NCBI GenBank assembly: GCA_026874595.1
Contig: CM049316.1
Coordinates: 71,701,176 to 71,765,175 of the forward strand
Source: Sipunculus nudus
Taxonomy: Eukaryota; Annelida; Sipuncula; Golfingiida; Sipunculidae
Direction of reading: 5' to 3'
Length of the DNA: 64,000 nt
The notes beneath the pieces were generated by a model. That model made no database searches, was not told the DNA's origin, and was given only the letters and a program-made list of their open reading frames with translations. Shown here in pieces: positions 11,901 to 22,547 of the stretch; within the stretch, counting starts at the first letter, position 1, and the number at the start of each line of letters is the position of its first letter. The translations under genes and the position numbers were made by a program.

Positions 11901-14465
11901 TAACATGATTACAGTGGTACCCTTAAATTAGCACATGGAAAGTATTACGTAATTTATAATTCAATACTTATCTCTAATGTTGCTAAGCAGGTGTACCTCT
12001 TTCATCTGTTGTATGTGTGGAGATATATGAAAAATAAGTTGTATGGCATTTTATGAAACTTTTAAAATTTTTGATGCAATTCATGCATAAAACACAGCAG
12101 GTTGAGTGTTTTGATTGATTTGTTTACTACTTGTCCTCCAGAGGGCAGCACAAATCAACTACTAAAGTGTACTACATGATTTTGTCAAGTATAATGAAAT
12201 CATAAATTTACATGGAGGGATTGTGATTGTGAAACATATAAAATCGGATCAGCTAGGTCGAAAAAAAATGAACATGAGCATTATTATTTTTAGTATTATG
12301 TACATTTATAAGGTGCAACTTATATAAGCATCAATGCTTATAAGCTCACTGTTCATATAGTAAACAATTAAAATTGATAATATAGATGAAACCATCTATA
12401 TAGAATAAATTAAGAATCACTTAAAACATCAGAAATCACTCAAAATATGCTTCCCTTAATAAATGTGTTTTTGGATGACTTTAAAACAAGTCCCTGTATT
12501 TCTCATCAACAAACTTTTGACGGGAACTTGTTCCAAATTTCATGCGCAACATTTGCAAAAGCCCTGTCATCAAATGTTGATAAAGTTACTTGTGCTGTCA
12601 AACATAGTACCAGTAATCTCCATATATTTATATATATCTATCATGTTTCATTTTGTTTGCAGTGTCACGTGAGTGTGGTACCAATCTACTCCTGCATGGC
12701 AAAAAGAACTGTTCCAGAGTTCCTGAAGACCATCCTCATAGCCATATTTATCTGTGTACTGACTTATTCACTGACTGCAGTTTTTGGCTATTTGACATTT
12801 GGGTCAAAGGTCAACAGTGACATTCTCCTCTCATATAAACCGACACCGGAGGTATTAGCAGGTGTCATTTTGATAGCAGCAAAAATGTATACAACTTACC
12901 CCATTCTGTTGTTTTGTGGCAGGTAAGTTATAAGTACAGCTGGTGTAATTGTAACTGTAAATTAATTACTTTTAGTACATGTAAATGTAATTGAATACTA
13001 AATAAAACATATATTTTGTAGATAATTTTTATGACCCAATCCTGTTGTTTTGTGGCAGGTAAGTTACAAGTATGGTTGGTGTAATTGTGACTGTAATTTA
13101 ATTACTTTTAGTACATGTATATATAATTGAATACTAAATAAACATATAATTTTAGATAATTTTTATGACTCTGATCATTAAAACTTCTCTAGATGTATGT
13201 TTAGTGTATGTAAAATTTGTATTGGTATAGGAGGTACCAAGGATCTATTCTAAAATTAATAAACTATGTATAAATTTTAAAAGTCAGATTTTAAATGTAA
13301 AATTATTTGATAAATTATTAAGAGAAAAAAAATCTGGGTGAAGTCCGGCATGAGCTTGATCTGTTTGTTTTTAAAATTATATTTAATTAGAAATAAATTA
13401 TATTTTCTGTTGTCAGAGCCGCATTCGACAGTGTGTGGGTAGCAATATGGAGAATGGGCGAGGTGGCAGAGTTGACAGAAAAACGGCGTAGAATAATAAC
13501 AACACTAGTCTGGTTCACAGCATCACTAGCCATGGCTTTATTTGTTCCTAACATTGGTACAGTGATCTCAGTACTTGGTAGTCTGGCAGCTGTGTTCATC
13601 TTTTTTTATCCAGGTGAGATGCCAATCATCCTTAAATTACAATTTAGCAATTAAACACTTCGATGGCCCATAAGAGTTGGGATATGATGTTATGTATATT
13701 TAAGACAGTTACATCTTAACACAATGTCTGTTACTTTTAAGATTGCTATGTATATAAAAAGTTTTTTCTTTAATTTTGTTGATGTGAAATTGGGAAAATA
13801 AATATCATTAATAAGATCCAATTAGTTCAATAACAAACGAGAAAGTACATTTTGAGTAATTAGTATAAGTGTTTAGTAAACTTTATCTATACATACTGAT
13901 GATACAATATTATAATTCATGTTTTTTCATTGAATATATTAAAGAAAAATTTCTCTTTCAATGGCATATAAAAAATAGTCTCCCATTAGTTTTTATGGAT
14001 TAATGTTATCAGCAGTTAATCCATTTTTCAAAATTGGAACATGAAATAAAGATATTGTCAAAAAACTTATTTTTTCAAATTTTATCTTTTAGTGTATAAA
14101 ATAATATGGTACACAGAAGTTGAATTAATCACAAAAACTCGTTCATTAAAAATTTGTTGTCAAATTGACATCTTAACCTAAGTACATGAAAATTAAAAAA
14201 ATATATATGAAAAAAATTTCATGTTTCAGCCGCTCATATAATGTTTTTTCTTGCAGGTATGTGTTTACTACAGGTGTTACTCAGAGGGTATCTAAAATAT
14301 GAGGAATCACCCGTCAAGTATGTCTTGTTATATGCCATGGCGGTGATGTACCTCATTATAGGAGCTTTTATTTTTGCCGTTGTCATGACACAATCCATAT
14401 GGAATGACATCGCCTATGCAGCACTACGGCCGCGGGAAGACAACGCCCCATGTGTAGCAGTTTAA
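2731..14465 (+). CDS. SLC38A7: SLC38A7-like amino-acid transporter, 3' seven coding exons
   Basis: Seven exons join in frame: 2731-2929, 3813-3948, 10906-10998, 11468-11525, 12663-12922, 13417-13613 and 14257-14465. All have AG/GT borders and matching phases, giving 383 residues and a TAA stop. The protein is a multi-pass membrane transporter of the AAAP superfamily. Collinear SNAT7-type landmarks are AYCSD...TYQDVV, FGTC.TFFIII.DQ, FTMSVTSVLLILPL, ICFGYQCHVSVVP, YLTFGS, YPILLFCGR, TLVWF...ALFVPNIGTVIS and GAFIF near the C terminus. Family members have about 460 residues, so roughly the first 75-80 (including the first transmembrane helix) are encoded upstream of the window. Known SNAT7 exports glutamine and asparagine from lysosomes; substrate and location here are inferred from the family. 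No frame break is visible in this copy. SLC38A8 or another SLC38 member is the main alternative. Confidence 0.9.
3813..3948 (+). CDS. SLC38A7: SLC38A7-like exon b
   Basis: Acceptor tttttag, donor gtaata. The exon enters in phase 1 and leaves in phase 2. It encodes FLTRVYGDDFCHFWYMNRRF followed by the helix TMSVTSVLLILPLCF and SKRIDFLKYA, as in the SNAT7 segment W-Y-x-x-R-(K/R)-F-T. It is separated by a 7-kb repeat-filled intron from the next exon. Confidence 0.9.
5278..5415 (+). repeat. Two-copy 69-bp tandem repeat
   Basis: The segment beginning gttaaaatattagaattg at 5278 repeats at 5347 with a few substitutions; both contain gcaaaagttgcaatcat and end near cagagt. It lies within the host - strand HINE-like element. 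Confidence 0.8.
6376..8999 (+). mobile_element. HINE-like repeat element nested in a T6/A6 tract
   Basis: Head at 6376: AGCTCAGCTGACTATAAG, an imperfect hairpin closing with CATCTGAGCT, then a (TCCG)n-rich tract. Tail at about 8,966-8,999: CAGCTGAGCGTCGTGACCCATAGG then TCCCTTGTT. The body contains two units (6,520 and 7,203; spacing about 683 bp), each with GATGTC.CCAA.ATC.CCTAC and GGCACGTTT. The flanks ctgatttttt and aaaaattgc rejoin to the uninterrupted host element. Confidence 0.8.
10285..10543 (+). repeat. 25-bp minisatellite, about 10 units
   Basis: The unit is acctgttgacagactgtcag plus atgac, with variants (gtgtgcag, ggtgac). One 8-base partial unit (acctgttg) interrupts the array after the fourth full unit. 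The unit contains the inverted motif GACAG..CTGTC, so it can fold locally. It lies in the intron before exon c. Confidence 0.95.
10631..10819. mobile_element. Tigger/pogo-like MITE, 189 bp with TA borders
   Basis: TACAGTGAAACCT at 10,631-10,643 is the exact inverse of AGGTTTCACTGTA at 10,807-10,819. This gives TA target duplications and CAGTGAAACCT terminal inverted repeats. The interior holds tgtcgaacctcggatg and cttcgacacaacgagg, typical of non-autonomous Tigger/pogo elements. A one-ended relative is at about 53,350-53,424. Confidence 0.82.
10906..10998 (+). CDS. SLC38A7: SLC38A7-like exon c
   Basis: Acceptor tgtttcag, donor gtgaga, phase 2 to phase 2. It completes Ser of KYAS and encodes the helix ALGVLGVVYCVLLITIKYF, then VGPINPGPIKT. 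It lies 86 bases downstream of a Tigger-like element. Confidence 0.88.
11468..11525 (+). CDS. SLC38A7: SLC38A7-like exon d (58 bp)
   Basis: Acceptor tttgcag, donor gtaagg, phase 2 to phase 0. It encodes S-PDEWTDVFIVVPVICFGYQ, the part of the family that reads W..VF...P.ICFGFQ just before CHVS. The following intron begins with a pyrimidine-rich stretch (about 11,541-11,690). Confidence 0.9.
12663..12922 (+). CDS. SLC38A7: SLC38A7-like exon e
   Basis: Acceptor tttgcag, donor gtaagt, phase 0 to phase 2. It starts with CHVSVVPIY and contains FGYLTFGSKVNSDILLSY and KMYTTYPILLFCG, the most family-diagnostic stretch of the visible protein. The open frame continues upstream into the intron, but the acceptor and homology begin at CHVS. 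The end of this exon is included in a 136-bp tandem duplication that copies its donor. Confidence 0.93.
12899..13169 (+). repeat. 136-bp tandem duplication across the exon e donor site
   Basis: Copy 1 (12,899-13,034) contains the last 24 bases of exon e, the donor at 12,923 and 110 bases of intron. Copy 2 (13,035-13,169) repeats all of it with few changes, including ttgttttgtggcag|gtaagt at 13,053-13,064. The first donor keeps the frame that joins exon f. Confidence 0.93.
13417..13613 (+). CDS. SLC38A7: SLC38A7-like exon f
   Basis: Acceptor tgtcag, donor gtgaga, phase 2 to phase 1. It encodes RAAFDSVWVAIWRMG, a basic loop EKRRRIITTLVWF, and helices ending ALFVPNIGTVISVLGSL and AAVFIFFYPG, all collinear with SNAT7. 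Confidence 0.92.
14257..14465 (+). CDS. SLC38A7: SLC38A7-like terminal coding exon g
   Basis: Acceptor ttgcag. Entry in phase 1 completes the Gly of YPG. It encodes GMCLLQVLLRGYLKYEESPV, a final helix (YVLLYAMAVMYLIIGAFIFA) and a short tail ending PCVAV, then TAA at 14463-14465. This exon lies just inside the segmental duplication; its paralogue at 49,356 is broken. Confidence 0.92.
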
Positions 14466-14584
14466 TGTTTTTTTATTGTTAAAGTTAAGTTTTTTACGAT
14501 TATAAAATTGTATTTTGTAATCATAAATTTTAAGCTATAACTAAAAGAAATGGTAAATTTTAATATTATAATATCATTATTATT

Positions 14585-14590
14585 AATAAA
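14585..14590 (+). promoter_or_regulatory. Candidate polyadenylation signal of the SLC38A7-like gene
   Basis: AATAAA lies 120 bases after the TAA stop in the very AT-rich 3' UTR. Other AT-rich hexamers follow, so the true cleavage site is uncertain. Confidence 0.45.
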
Positions 14591-15944
14591 TGGCTATTAT
14601 TAACGTAAAAAGCAGTAGCATTTTAACATGATATATTATAATTTTAAAGGTATTAAATGTCACATTTCTCAGCATGAAACGGTCATATTTTTGGTCAAAT
14701 TTTGGGATACATGCCTGTTTTAAACAAAGAGTGAACAAATCTGGTGTCTTTTGCACACATTGGTTCACCGGAATTTATTAGGTGATGACTATATTATTGT
14801 TTTGTACGGCATTCATTGTTTGAACATACATCTCTGCACAATATATATGTGTTAAAAGTGTTAAGTTTCAGTTTGAACATAGTGTAGTATGAGTGATGTT
14901 ATTGTTTGTGTAACTGTTAGCTCTTAGACAAGAGCAACGTTAACCATAAATGCTGAATTGTTTATAAGTGCAGAGCTGTTAAAATGTGAAAAGTATTTCT
15001 TAAATATTTTATCAGTCATATTGATCTTGTCTCAATGTCAGATGTAATATTCAGGGTATGAATGGAATTTTCTATATCGCATTTATTAATGTTTCTCCAT
15101 TCAGTACATGATTCAAGAAACTGTTCAACAAATACTTTTATCCTTAATCCTTTTACCTGCACAAGAATATCAATACTCATTGCTTATTTAAATCGTATTT
15201 TGTTTCTTAAATTTATCAAGGGATGGCCATTTGAACAGAAGTTAATTGTCAAATGCTTCCTTATAAAATGTCATTCAAAATATGTTTAGATAATTATCGT
15301 GGGTCTTGATATATAAAATTGTCTAGTATTAATTTTTAATACTTCATTTTTAATGGAGAAAACGAAATTTAACTTAGTGTAATTTACATGTTTTAATTGT
15401 GACTGGTGAAGTCACATATTGTTTTGGTGCGATATTTCATATAAAATGTTTTAATTAATTTAGTTCGAATGCTGTGACATTTTCACTCCAACAATTTAAT
15501 CGTGAATATCATTTTAATGAAATCTTATCTCTGTTAAGAAATCTTTATAACCCTATAATTCATTAATTAATTATGAAATTCTTTGTGGTATATTTCGTGA
15601 TTATGACAGAGAGCTATCTGCACTTGATTTTTTTTTAATTTGTGCGTGTGTGTATGGGTTAGTATGAATCCGTTTTGAACAAATTTGCATTTTGCCTGCA
15701 TTTACATAGTAAATTATATTCTTCCAAGCATGTTTCATATATATATCAAAAGTTTATATTTTAGATATGAATTATCAAAAGAAAAGGCAGAAAAGGTATC
15801 ACTTTATGTAATTTACAGACTGTTTTTTCTGGATACAAAGTCAATATACGTTTTTTAAGTTTGTGAAAATACTTTTATGTGCCAAATTTGTAATTTATTA
15901 AAATACTTGTATTAATGGCTTGAATTGTATCTAATACTTATAAA

Positions 15945-17056
15945 ATGAATTCGGTTCACGTCTGTTCGCAATGTTCTCTAAAACCACGTTGTGTAAAATA
16001 GTGTACCTTACATCATTTTAAAGGTTATTATGCCCGCAGTGACATAGGCGATACGAGAATAAATAATTTTAATGTACATATTATTTTGAGTGATTTTTCC
16101 GTTTTTACTGTCTTGCACAGAGGTAAGACCGAGCACAGCCGAACTGCCTTCGGCAATGACCGGAACGCATGCATCGTGGTCTTTCAACCTCAAACACTAC
16201 TATTGTTCATATGAATAACGCTTGCTTTCAGTGAGGGATTTGAGCCTGTCGGGCCTTTAATTCATTTTAACGAGGCTCTCACCCAAGTGCGTGGTCAGTA
16301 AAAGAGAAAAACACATGTTTCTCGCTTCATGAAATGGAGAGTTCAACCCAGGAGGAATAATGACAAAACCTAATTCAAGGTCCCAATTTCACGAACAGGC
16401 GTGGGGTGGGGTGGAGTAGTGTGTAGGGTTTCAGGCCTCAAATCTGTCTTATATATTGAAAAAGCTTGCGTCGGTTAAAATGAATACGAACCCTCTTCAT
16501 GGAGTCCCGTTGGATCCGCTTCTGCTACTTACGATCTCGAGGTATGCATAAAACTGTTTCTTTTTTTTCAGGAACAGTTTCCTTGCAACGTACATTTAAT
16601 AAATCTTTTATGTGTTCCTCACATCAACTAAATCTTTATACGTCCAACGATAGAAAATATCATCGAAAACCTTAATGCCCCCGCGTCTCATTCCGCTTCG
16701 CAATGTAAACATCATTGACCAGGTCTTCAAGGTAAACTTATCGGGGTATAAATTTCTTGCCACGAGGACAGCCCCACAAAATCAGTGTTAAAAATATTGA
16801 AGCGACTGCAGTTTCACTCACGCAGTATCCATGCACCAAGATATGAGTTTATACGGACGGACGGTATGACGTCTAGGATTCAAAATGCAACAAGCAGCGG
16901 GACATAGAAACGTTTTCTGTTCACAAAAGTGTTTTGCCTCAGAGAGGAGCGTGAGTTATTCTGCAGTTGTGCCAAAAATGAGCCAACATTCTCATCTCAG
17001 TTAATAAATCTCCCCAACCCCGGTAAAAAGCCCGGTATACCGGGTCTATCAGCTAG
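15945..17056 (+). mobile_element. Helitron-like element, copy 1
   Basis: This 1.1-kb block is absent from copy B, where the flanking sequence is continuous near 51,030. It ends with the perfect palindrome CCCGGTATACCGGG (17,031-17,044), eight bases, then CTAG (17,053-17,056) followed by T. That is the hairpin-plus-CTRR 3' terminus of Helitrons. The 5' end is not sharply defined. No Rep/helicase coding was seen, so it is non-autonomous. Confidence 0.65.
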
Positions 17057-17985
17057 TGTATCATATATAAAATGTATTTTGTTAAATACACATGGCTACT
17101 CGCGACATGTTCTGTAACACAGAGGTGTTTAAATAGTTTTAAGACAAAGATATGTTTTAAAATTTCCTTGACTGATTGTACTGGTGTTTGTAATATATGA
17201 TAAAAAGTCATTTTGAAGGTAACTGATGGATGTTTTGTGTATCCTTTACTGATTGTTGATGAGTTTATTGTTCTATCTTTGTGCAATTACTTCCAGAAAA
17301 GTTTTTCTACTTGAGTACACTTGGGAAAGCTTTTAACTTAACCGGTAAATAAATGTTAACATTAGTTACAAAAGCGGATCCAGGGGTGTGGGGGCCGGAC
17401 CTCTTCTTTTTTCAGGTGCCGCCCCCGAGTTAAATACTAATGATATATATGACATTTAGTTCTTTATTTATCTTTAAAGGAAACGATTTGATTCTCAGGA
17501 AAAAGTTCTCTTTTGGGGAACCATCAAGTCCAGGCCATGTACATATTAACTGAGTATGAACAAGGTGTATTTTATGTGAAAAAAAATGTATAACCTTGCA
17601 TTCATTTATACCTTGTCACTGGTTTCTTTAACTTTATTTTGCATGACTTCACCGGTTGGTCAGCTTTGTAGATTAATACTCGTAATATATTGGTAAAATA
17701 ATTTTTAAACTTTTGAAGAGAATGGTTGTCTCTGATTTTTAGGTGAAAGGACTGCGAGGTTAATTTCTATGGAAACAGAATAACGAAGAGAAAATTCGAA
17801 ATCAACAGAGTAACCGATGAATGGTTAGGTTAGAGTAGTCCAAAGCTTCTCAGTTTATCGAATCCACTTAAGGAAGGTATATAACTGATAATGAAAAGCT
17901 ATAAAAAAATAACATGTCATACATATGAAACTCGTGGTCTCATCAGTAACTTATTTTACATTGTTAGTAACTTTTTGTTGTAATT

Positions 17986-17986
17986 T

Positions 17987-18022
<36 letters not shown>

Positions 18023-18030
18023 GAGAGAGA
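17986..18030 (+). repeat. Compound (CA)n(TA)n(GA)n microsatellite
   Basis: CA repeats to 18,010, TA to about 18,022 and GA to about 18,030. It is in copy A; copy B has a different insertion at this position. Confidence 0.95.
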
Positions 18031-18150
18031 AGCACCATTCTTGTGATATTAAATAAGATGCTAATAAGTTGCGAATATACATCAACACTGAGAAATATAT
18101 CGGGGAAACATTGCTCTTGACAAGTAATTCATATAGCTAAATGAGTTTGT

Positions 18151-18175
18151 TTATATATATATATATATATATATA
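18151..18175 (+). repeat. (TA)n microsatellite
   Basis: A pure TA run. The orthologous site in copy B near 53,500 lacks it. Confidence 0.9.
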
Positions 18176-19410
18176 TTCATATGTACAAAACGTTTACTCC
18201 AAACAGGTGTCCTAAATATTGGGAGAGAAAAATATTGTTCAAGATTGTTCAATTGCGATTTTATATGTCGGCATCAATTGTTTATCACAGTTGCTGTATA
18301 AAAGTTTGAAAATAATAAAAACTTATTACACTGTTTGTTGTTTTCATAACATTGCATTTTACACAGTGCACTATTTTGTGCATTGCTTCTGGTATAGACT
18401 TTGCTTAAATATTATATTACTCCCTGTAATCGTATTAGGCCTCTTCAGAAATATCCATTAAAGATAGCTTTAGTTCATGTACATTTTATTTTTCTGCAAT
18501 TCTCCTTTAATATAAGGTTTTAGACCTGGTCCAAAAAGCGTTATTCCGCTTTGATTTTTGCAAATAGACATTGGACATTGGAGCCCATTTAACCTCAGCT
18601 TAATAAGGAGGTTTGACATTACACAAATGGACAATATACATAAGGCTACCAGAGTTGAATCAAAACATCCGTCAAGGAATAAAAATATATGAATTTTTTT
18701 TTCAAGGTGGAATGATTAATAAAAATCAATGAATGTAAAGAAAAAAAATTATATCATAGTTCATGCGAATAATGAAATGTGATATTTAAAAAGAAAATAA
18801 ACGTTAAATTGCTAATACAGCAGCAAGCCCACTGATACAGCAGCAAGACGACTCAAGATACGGCGAAGCGAAAATATAGGAGAGTTACCAAACAAACCGT
18901 GATATATTTAGCCGTGATACGAATTAGTTAAGGGCGTTTAATTTTTCAAGAGCTGGGCTTTAACTTTGTATTTCAAATAAAAAAGTGGTGTTTCCTTGGA
19001 GAGCAGTTGATTGATAATTGACGCCGACTGCGAATATAGGGAAATATTAGAACACTGTAGGGGTCTGGTGAAGGGTAAACTTAAATATATATATTCGCAG
19101 AATTTAAAAGAGTACATTACATAATTAGCGGTAAGTGTCTGTTATAATAATCCTGGTGCGCCGCAATATTATATCACCAGGGGCTCCACAATCACCATTT
19201 TAGCAAACTTTAACAGGTACGGTAGGTTCTCATTGGGCCCATATGAATATGCCCTCGGTATTTTTAATTAGGTGGCTTGGAATAATTACGAAGATGGACA
19301 AGTTTACTTGTTTCATGAAGATGGACTTGATTTTTTAGCAGGAAGAAGGGTTTATCAAAACAAACGTAGAAGTGACAATTAACATATAACACTGATAAAG
19401 CTTGCATCAT

Positions 19411-19639
19411 CTAAGCGATGTTTTTTAACTGGCCACTTTCAGATAAAGCTCCGTTTCCTGTGGCATTAAAGATCTGGTCTTTTATCGTTTCTCTGCTCCA
19501 GTCCGTGAAGTGAGTGATGTTGGCGTTAAGAATGGCAGTTCCGGATCCCTACAGTAGGGGACGCCCCCGTAGTCGATCCTATCACTACCCACTTGTCACT
19601 GTCGCCTTGTCTGCAATTCACTGGTCCACCAGAATCAAA
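19411..19639 (-). pseudogene. Protease pseudogene last exon with Ser195, copy A
   Basis: The acceptor tttgcag is followed by FDSGGPVNCRQGDSDKWVVI. A different frame then gives NANITHFTDWSRETIKDQ and a TAG at 19,413-19,411. Two indels separate the halves: one near ACTACGGGGGCG that is private to this copy, and one near the PF position that is shared with copy B. Confidence 0.78.
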
Positions 19640-19759
19640 CTGCAAACATGAGAGTTTTATATTCTGTTTAGATATATCCTTGCTTTTATCCGACACAGGT
19701 ATATTTTAATGTGCAGCTGACCATTATATTTGTAGTTGTTAATGGAAATGTGCAGTTGT

Positions 19760-19893
19760 AAATCTGGACTTGTGCAGACGGAAACCATTTTCAACGCTCA
19801 TGAGTACGATTCGATTTTGACTCAGACCTGCAGCGCATTCATCCCTCTCTACAACCAATACATTGGTTTCCTGGAGAATTTCACCCATTTCGT
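19760..19893 (-). pseudogene. Protease pseudogene exon, LQE...C segment
   Basis: The - strand reads DEMGEILQETNVLVVERDEC then AAGLSQNRIVL, like the family's LQE..VPVI....C. Only AG at 19,895-19,894 can serve as acceptor, and its phase does not match the previous exon. The 3' limit is unclear. Confidence 0.65.
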
Positions 19894-20559
19894 CTTTCAA
19901 AATAAAAATAAATATAAAAATTATATATGAATTTGTGCTGACCAGGCTTCCCCTAGACCAAAAAATCATTAGTTTTGTTTCATTATCGGGATAACAAGGA
20001 GTTGAAGACTAACTAAGCCAGGTGTAAACAGAGTGTTTTTCATAAGAAAGTCGATATTATATGACAGATGCGAGCATTATTCACACACGCACATTGTCGT
20101 TATGATGTCGATAATGGCATGTGCCCTTTAGATTCCAGCAAGACGTTAAATCGAGAAAAAAATCCGTCCGACACTTGTTTAACTGATTGTCACCCTCATG
20201 ATCAAGTTTTCAAGGTTAAAAAAAAAAAAAAAATTACAAAATGTCAATAAATAAATAAATATATATTCCTAATACAGTTTCTATTGCCCTTTGGAATCAA
20301 ACACAATTGTTTTGCATACCGTTATATAATTAAAATGGAAAAGCCGGTTAAATGTAATCGTATTTCAAATACCTTAAGAAACTTGATAAAATAATTTTCA
20401 GATAATTTTTACATCTGTAGTTTGCAATAGTAGCTTTCCATCTGTTTAGAACGAGGCATTAAATGTCTTAAACCATTATATTTGTGTAACTCCCTAATAT
20501 AGAATTAGCTGAAGCAGACATTTTATATCTCTTGAGTTTTATACTTTTTGAACAATATC

Positions 20560-20562
<3 letters not shown>

Positions 20563-20599
<37 letters not shown>
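20563..20599 (+). repeat. (TA)n microsatellite
   Basis: A pure TA array of about 37 bases abutting the donor side of the Asp102 exon of the protease pseudogene. Confidence 0.92.
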
Positions 20600-20604
<5 letters not shown>

Positions 20605-20608
20605 GTAC

Positions 20609-20750
20609 CTCAATATATTTTTGGTGTCCCCACCCGGTTATAAAGCAGTCGGAAAAGGCGCTCCTATTTGCCTGTGACAGGCACACAGGCCTAATGAAGT
20701 CATTGAACGTCAACGGTTCCGTTAGTTCCAAAAGTGTTATATCGTCATCC
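20609..20750 (-). pseudogene. Protease pseudogene exon with Asp102
   Basis: On the - strand this 142-bp exon is fully open. It holds DDDITLLELTEPLTFNDF, IRPVCLSQANRSAF and SDCFITGWGHQKYIE, matching D(I)AL..L..P..F...I.PVCLP and C..TGWG. It begins with the G that completes the Arg codon of the previous exon. The donor GTACCT is at 20,608. Confidence 0.82.
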
Positions 20751-21992
20751 CTTCATTCATAAAAAGTAGAATACAGATCCGTGAGAAAAAAATGATGGTT
20801 GTTCATTTTCTATAGGCGGTGAAACTGTCAAATTTAAAGATAGAAACATAAAGTGTCAAGTGTGTAAGTTTTCATGCTTTTGATTAGGTTTGGGTTTTAT
20901 TCGGATAAATCCTGTTTTATCCAGATTAAAATGGATTTATCTGTATCAAACTAAGACTCGCCTTTGAAAATTTAACTATAATAACATAAATGCAAATTTT
21001 GAAAAATTACTTCATAGTGTTTATCAATATTATATGGAAATATATAACAGAGAAACAAAATACATAAGATTTGTAGCCTACATTTAAAACCCAACAGTGA
21101 TTCAATGGTAGATATTAACGTCATTCAGTAATCGCGTTAAACACCTGTAGCATATGGTAGTTTAAAACACTATATTTTCAGCTTTTGTTTGCATCAAATT
21201 TGTTTCCAATTTGGATTAAAATGGATCTGACTGAAAATCGCCATAAGAAACATAATGCAAATTTATCAGGATGTATCACTTCAAATGTTATTTATAAATG
21301 TTACACTAAATACTACATCACACCTTTTTATGGCGATCTGAACCAGCAGTGTCTATAGTGACTCAGATGTGAGAATACAGTTCCCACAGTCCACCAGAAT
21401 AGGATTGATTTTTTAATTGGACATCTTATTATATGTACTTCTGTTTAATTACCTGCACCCCATCACCTGCTCATTTAAGCATAAACGGCCCTTAGGGCTT
21501 GAAAGCTGCTCATGAATTTATGCCCATTGAGATTTCACATATTATGCAAAGAGGTTTCTAGACCACAGAGTGATAATTATGGGAATACAGATATAGGGAG
21601 AGATATCTCTGACAATCACGCAGACTTTCCAAAATTTGACGGATTCAGTTTATTTATAAAAATATATGACAACCCAATAAAACCAAAATCCTGCCCCCCC
21701 CCAAGGATCTGCTTCTGTTTATAATAATAGTTTAGTTAATCACACAGATCTGTTTAAACAAGAGAAATAATTCAAACTTATAATTAAGATTTAACTTGCA
21801 ATAACAAGATTTGGCAAGAAATGCCTATTTGCAATACGTATTAATATAGATAAATAGGTCACATATAATTCAGTTAACCAGACACAAATGATTCTTATAA
21901 TAACTAAATTTTTTACAATTTCAAGCTCTCAGACATTGTATACCCACACTCTTATTATTATTATAATAATGATATATTAGCGATTACATGTC

Positions 21993-22207
21993 TCCTTCGC
22001 TTTAACCACTGCTCTGTAAGATTCTCCGGGTTTGGCCACTAGGGCTGGCACAGGACAAAGAATTGTCGTAAGAATAATGAGAGCGTAGTATCGCATTGTC
22101 TTAAAAACACGATATGCCCCTCTCATTGGTCTGATTCTTGCTGATGTGCCAACCCTAGTGTTGGAACCCTGAAACACTTATAAAAAAGCAGCGGTTAAAG
22201 CGAAGGA
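21993..22207. mobile_element. 215-bp inverted-repeat element (MITE-like)
   Basis: A 21-base arm at 21,993-22,013 (TCCTTCGCTTTAACC...) matches the reverse complement of 22,187-22,207 at 20 of 21 positions. It lies between two protease pseudogene exons. No clear target duplication flanks it, so transposon status is inferred from the arms alone. Confidence 0.5.
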
Positions 22208-22424
22208 TACCTTGAACGACATCTTGTTTTTATTTTTAGACAAGTGACCTGATGATCCACTCCTCCATTACACCTGACGAATCTTCACTTTCTGTAATTC
22301 GTTTAAATTAGGAAACAAGAATAAAAACATAGGATGCTCATCAGTTAAGTTTGGAGGTTCGGCCATAGTGTTGCCCTTTTAAGTCCATCCTATTTTGGCA
22401 AATGTAAAATAGGGACATGTGTAC

Positions 22425-22547
22425 CGTCGGAAGCCCGGATATCCAGAGTGCGTTATGACGTCTGCAACCGCCACGCTGAGTCTGTAAGGTTCCGGCTGTC
22501 TCAGATCCAAACTTCCCAGGACCACCTTCATATTTCCCGAATATGTA
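22425..22547 (-). pseudogene. Protease pseudogene exon, VVLG segment
   Basis: The - strand acceptor tattccag is followed by TYSGNMKVVLGSLDLRQPEP and YRLSVAVADVITHSGYPGF. This aligns with the trypsin stretch between His57 and Asp102 (V.LG..DL......V....HP.Y). The donor GTAC is at 22,424, phase 2, and fits the next exon. Confidence 0.78.

Noticed and set aside
12447-12662. Open frame continuing upstream of transporter exon e
   Set aside because: The family match starts exactly at CHVS after a proper acceptor; the upstream residues show no similarity and the exon d donor joins in phase 0.
21977-22177. - strand ORF with a good signal peptide (MRYYALIILTTILCPVPALVA)
   Set aside because: It could have been exon 1 of the protease, but it lies 3' of the VVLG exon in gene order and inside a 215-bp inverted-repeat element, so chance is more likely.
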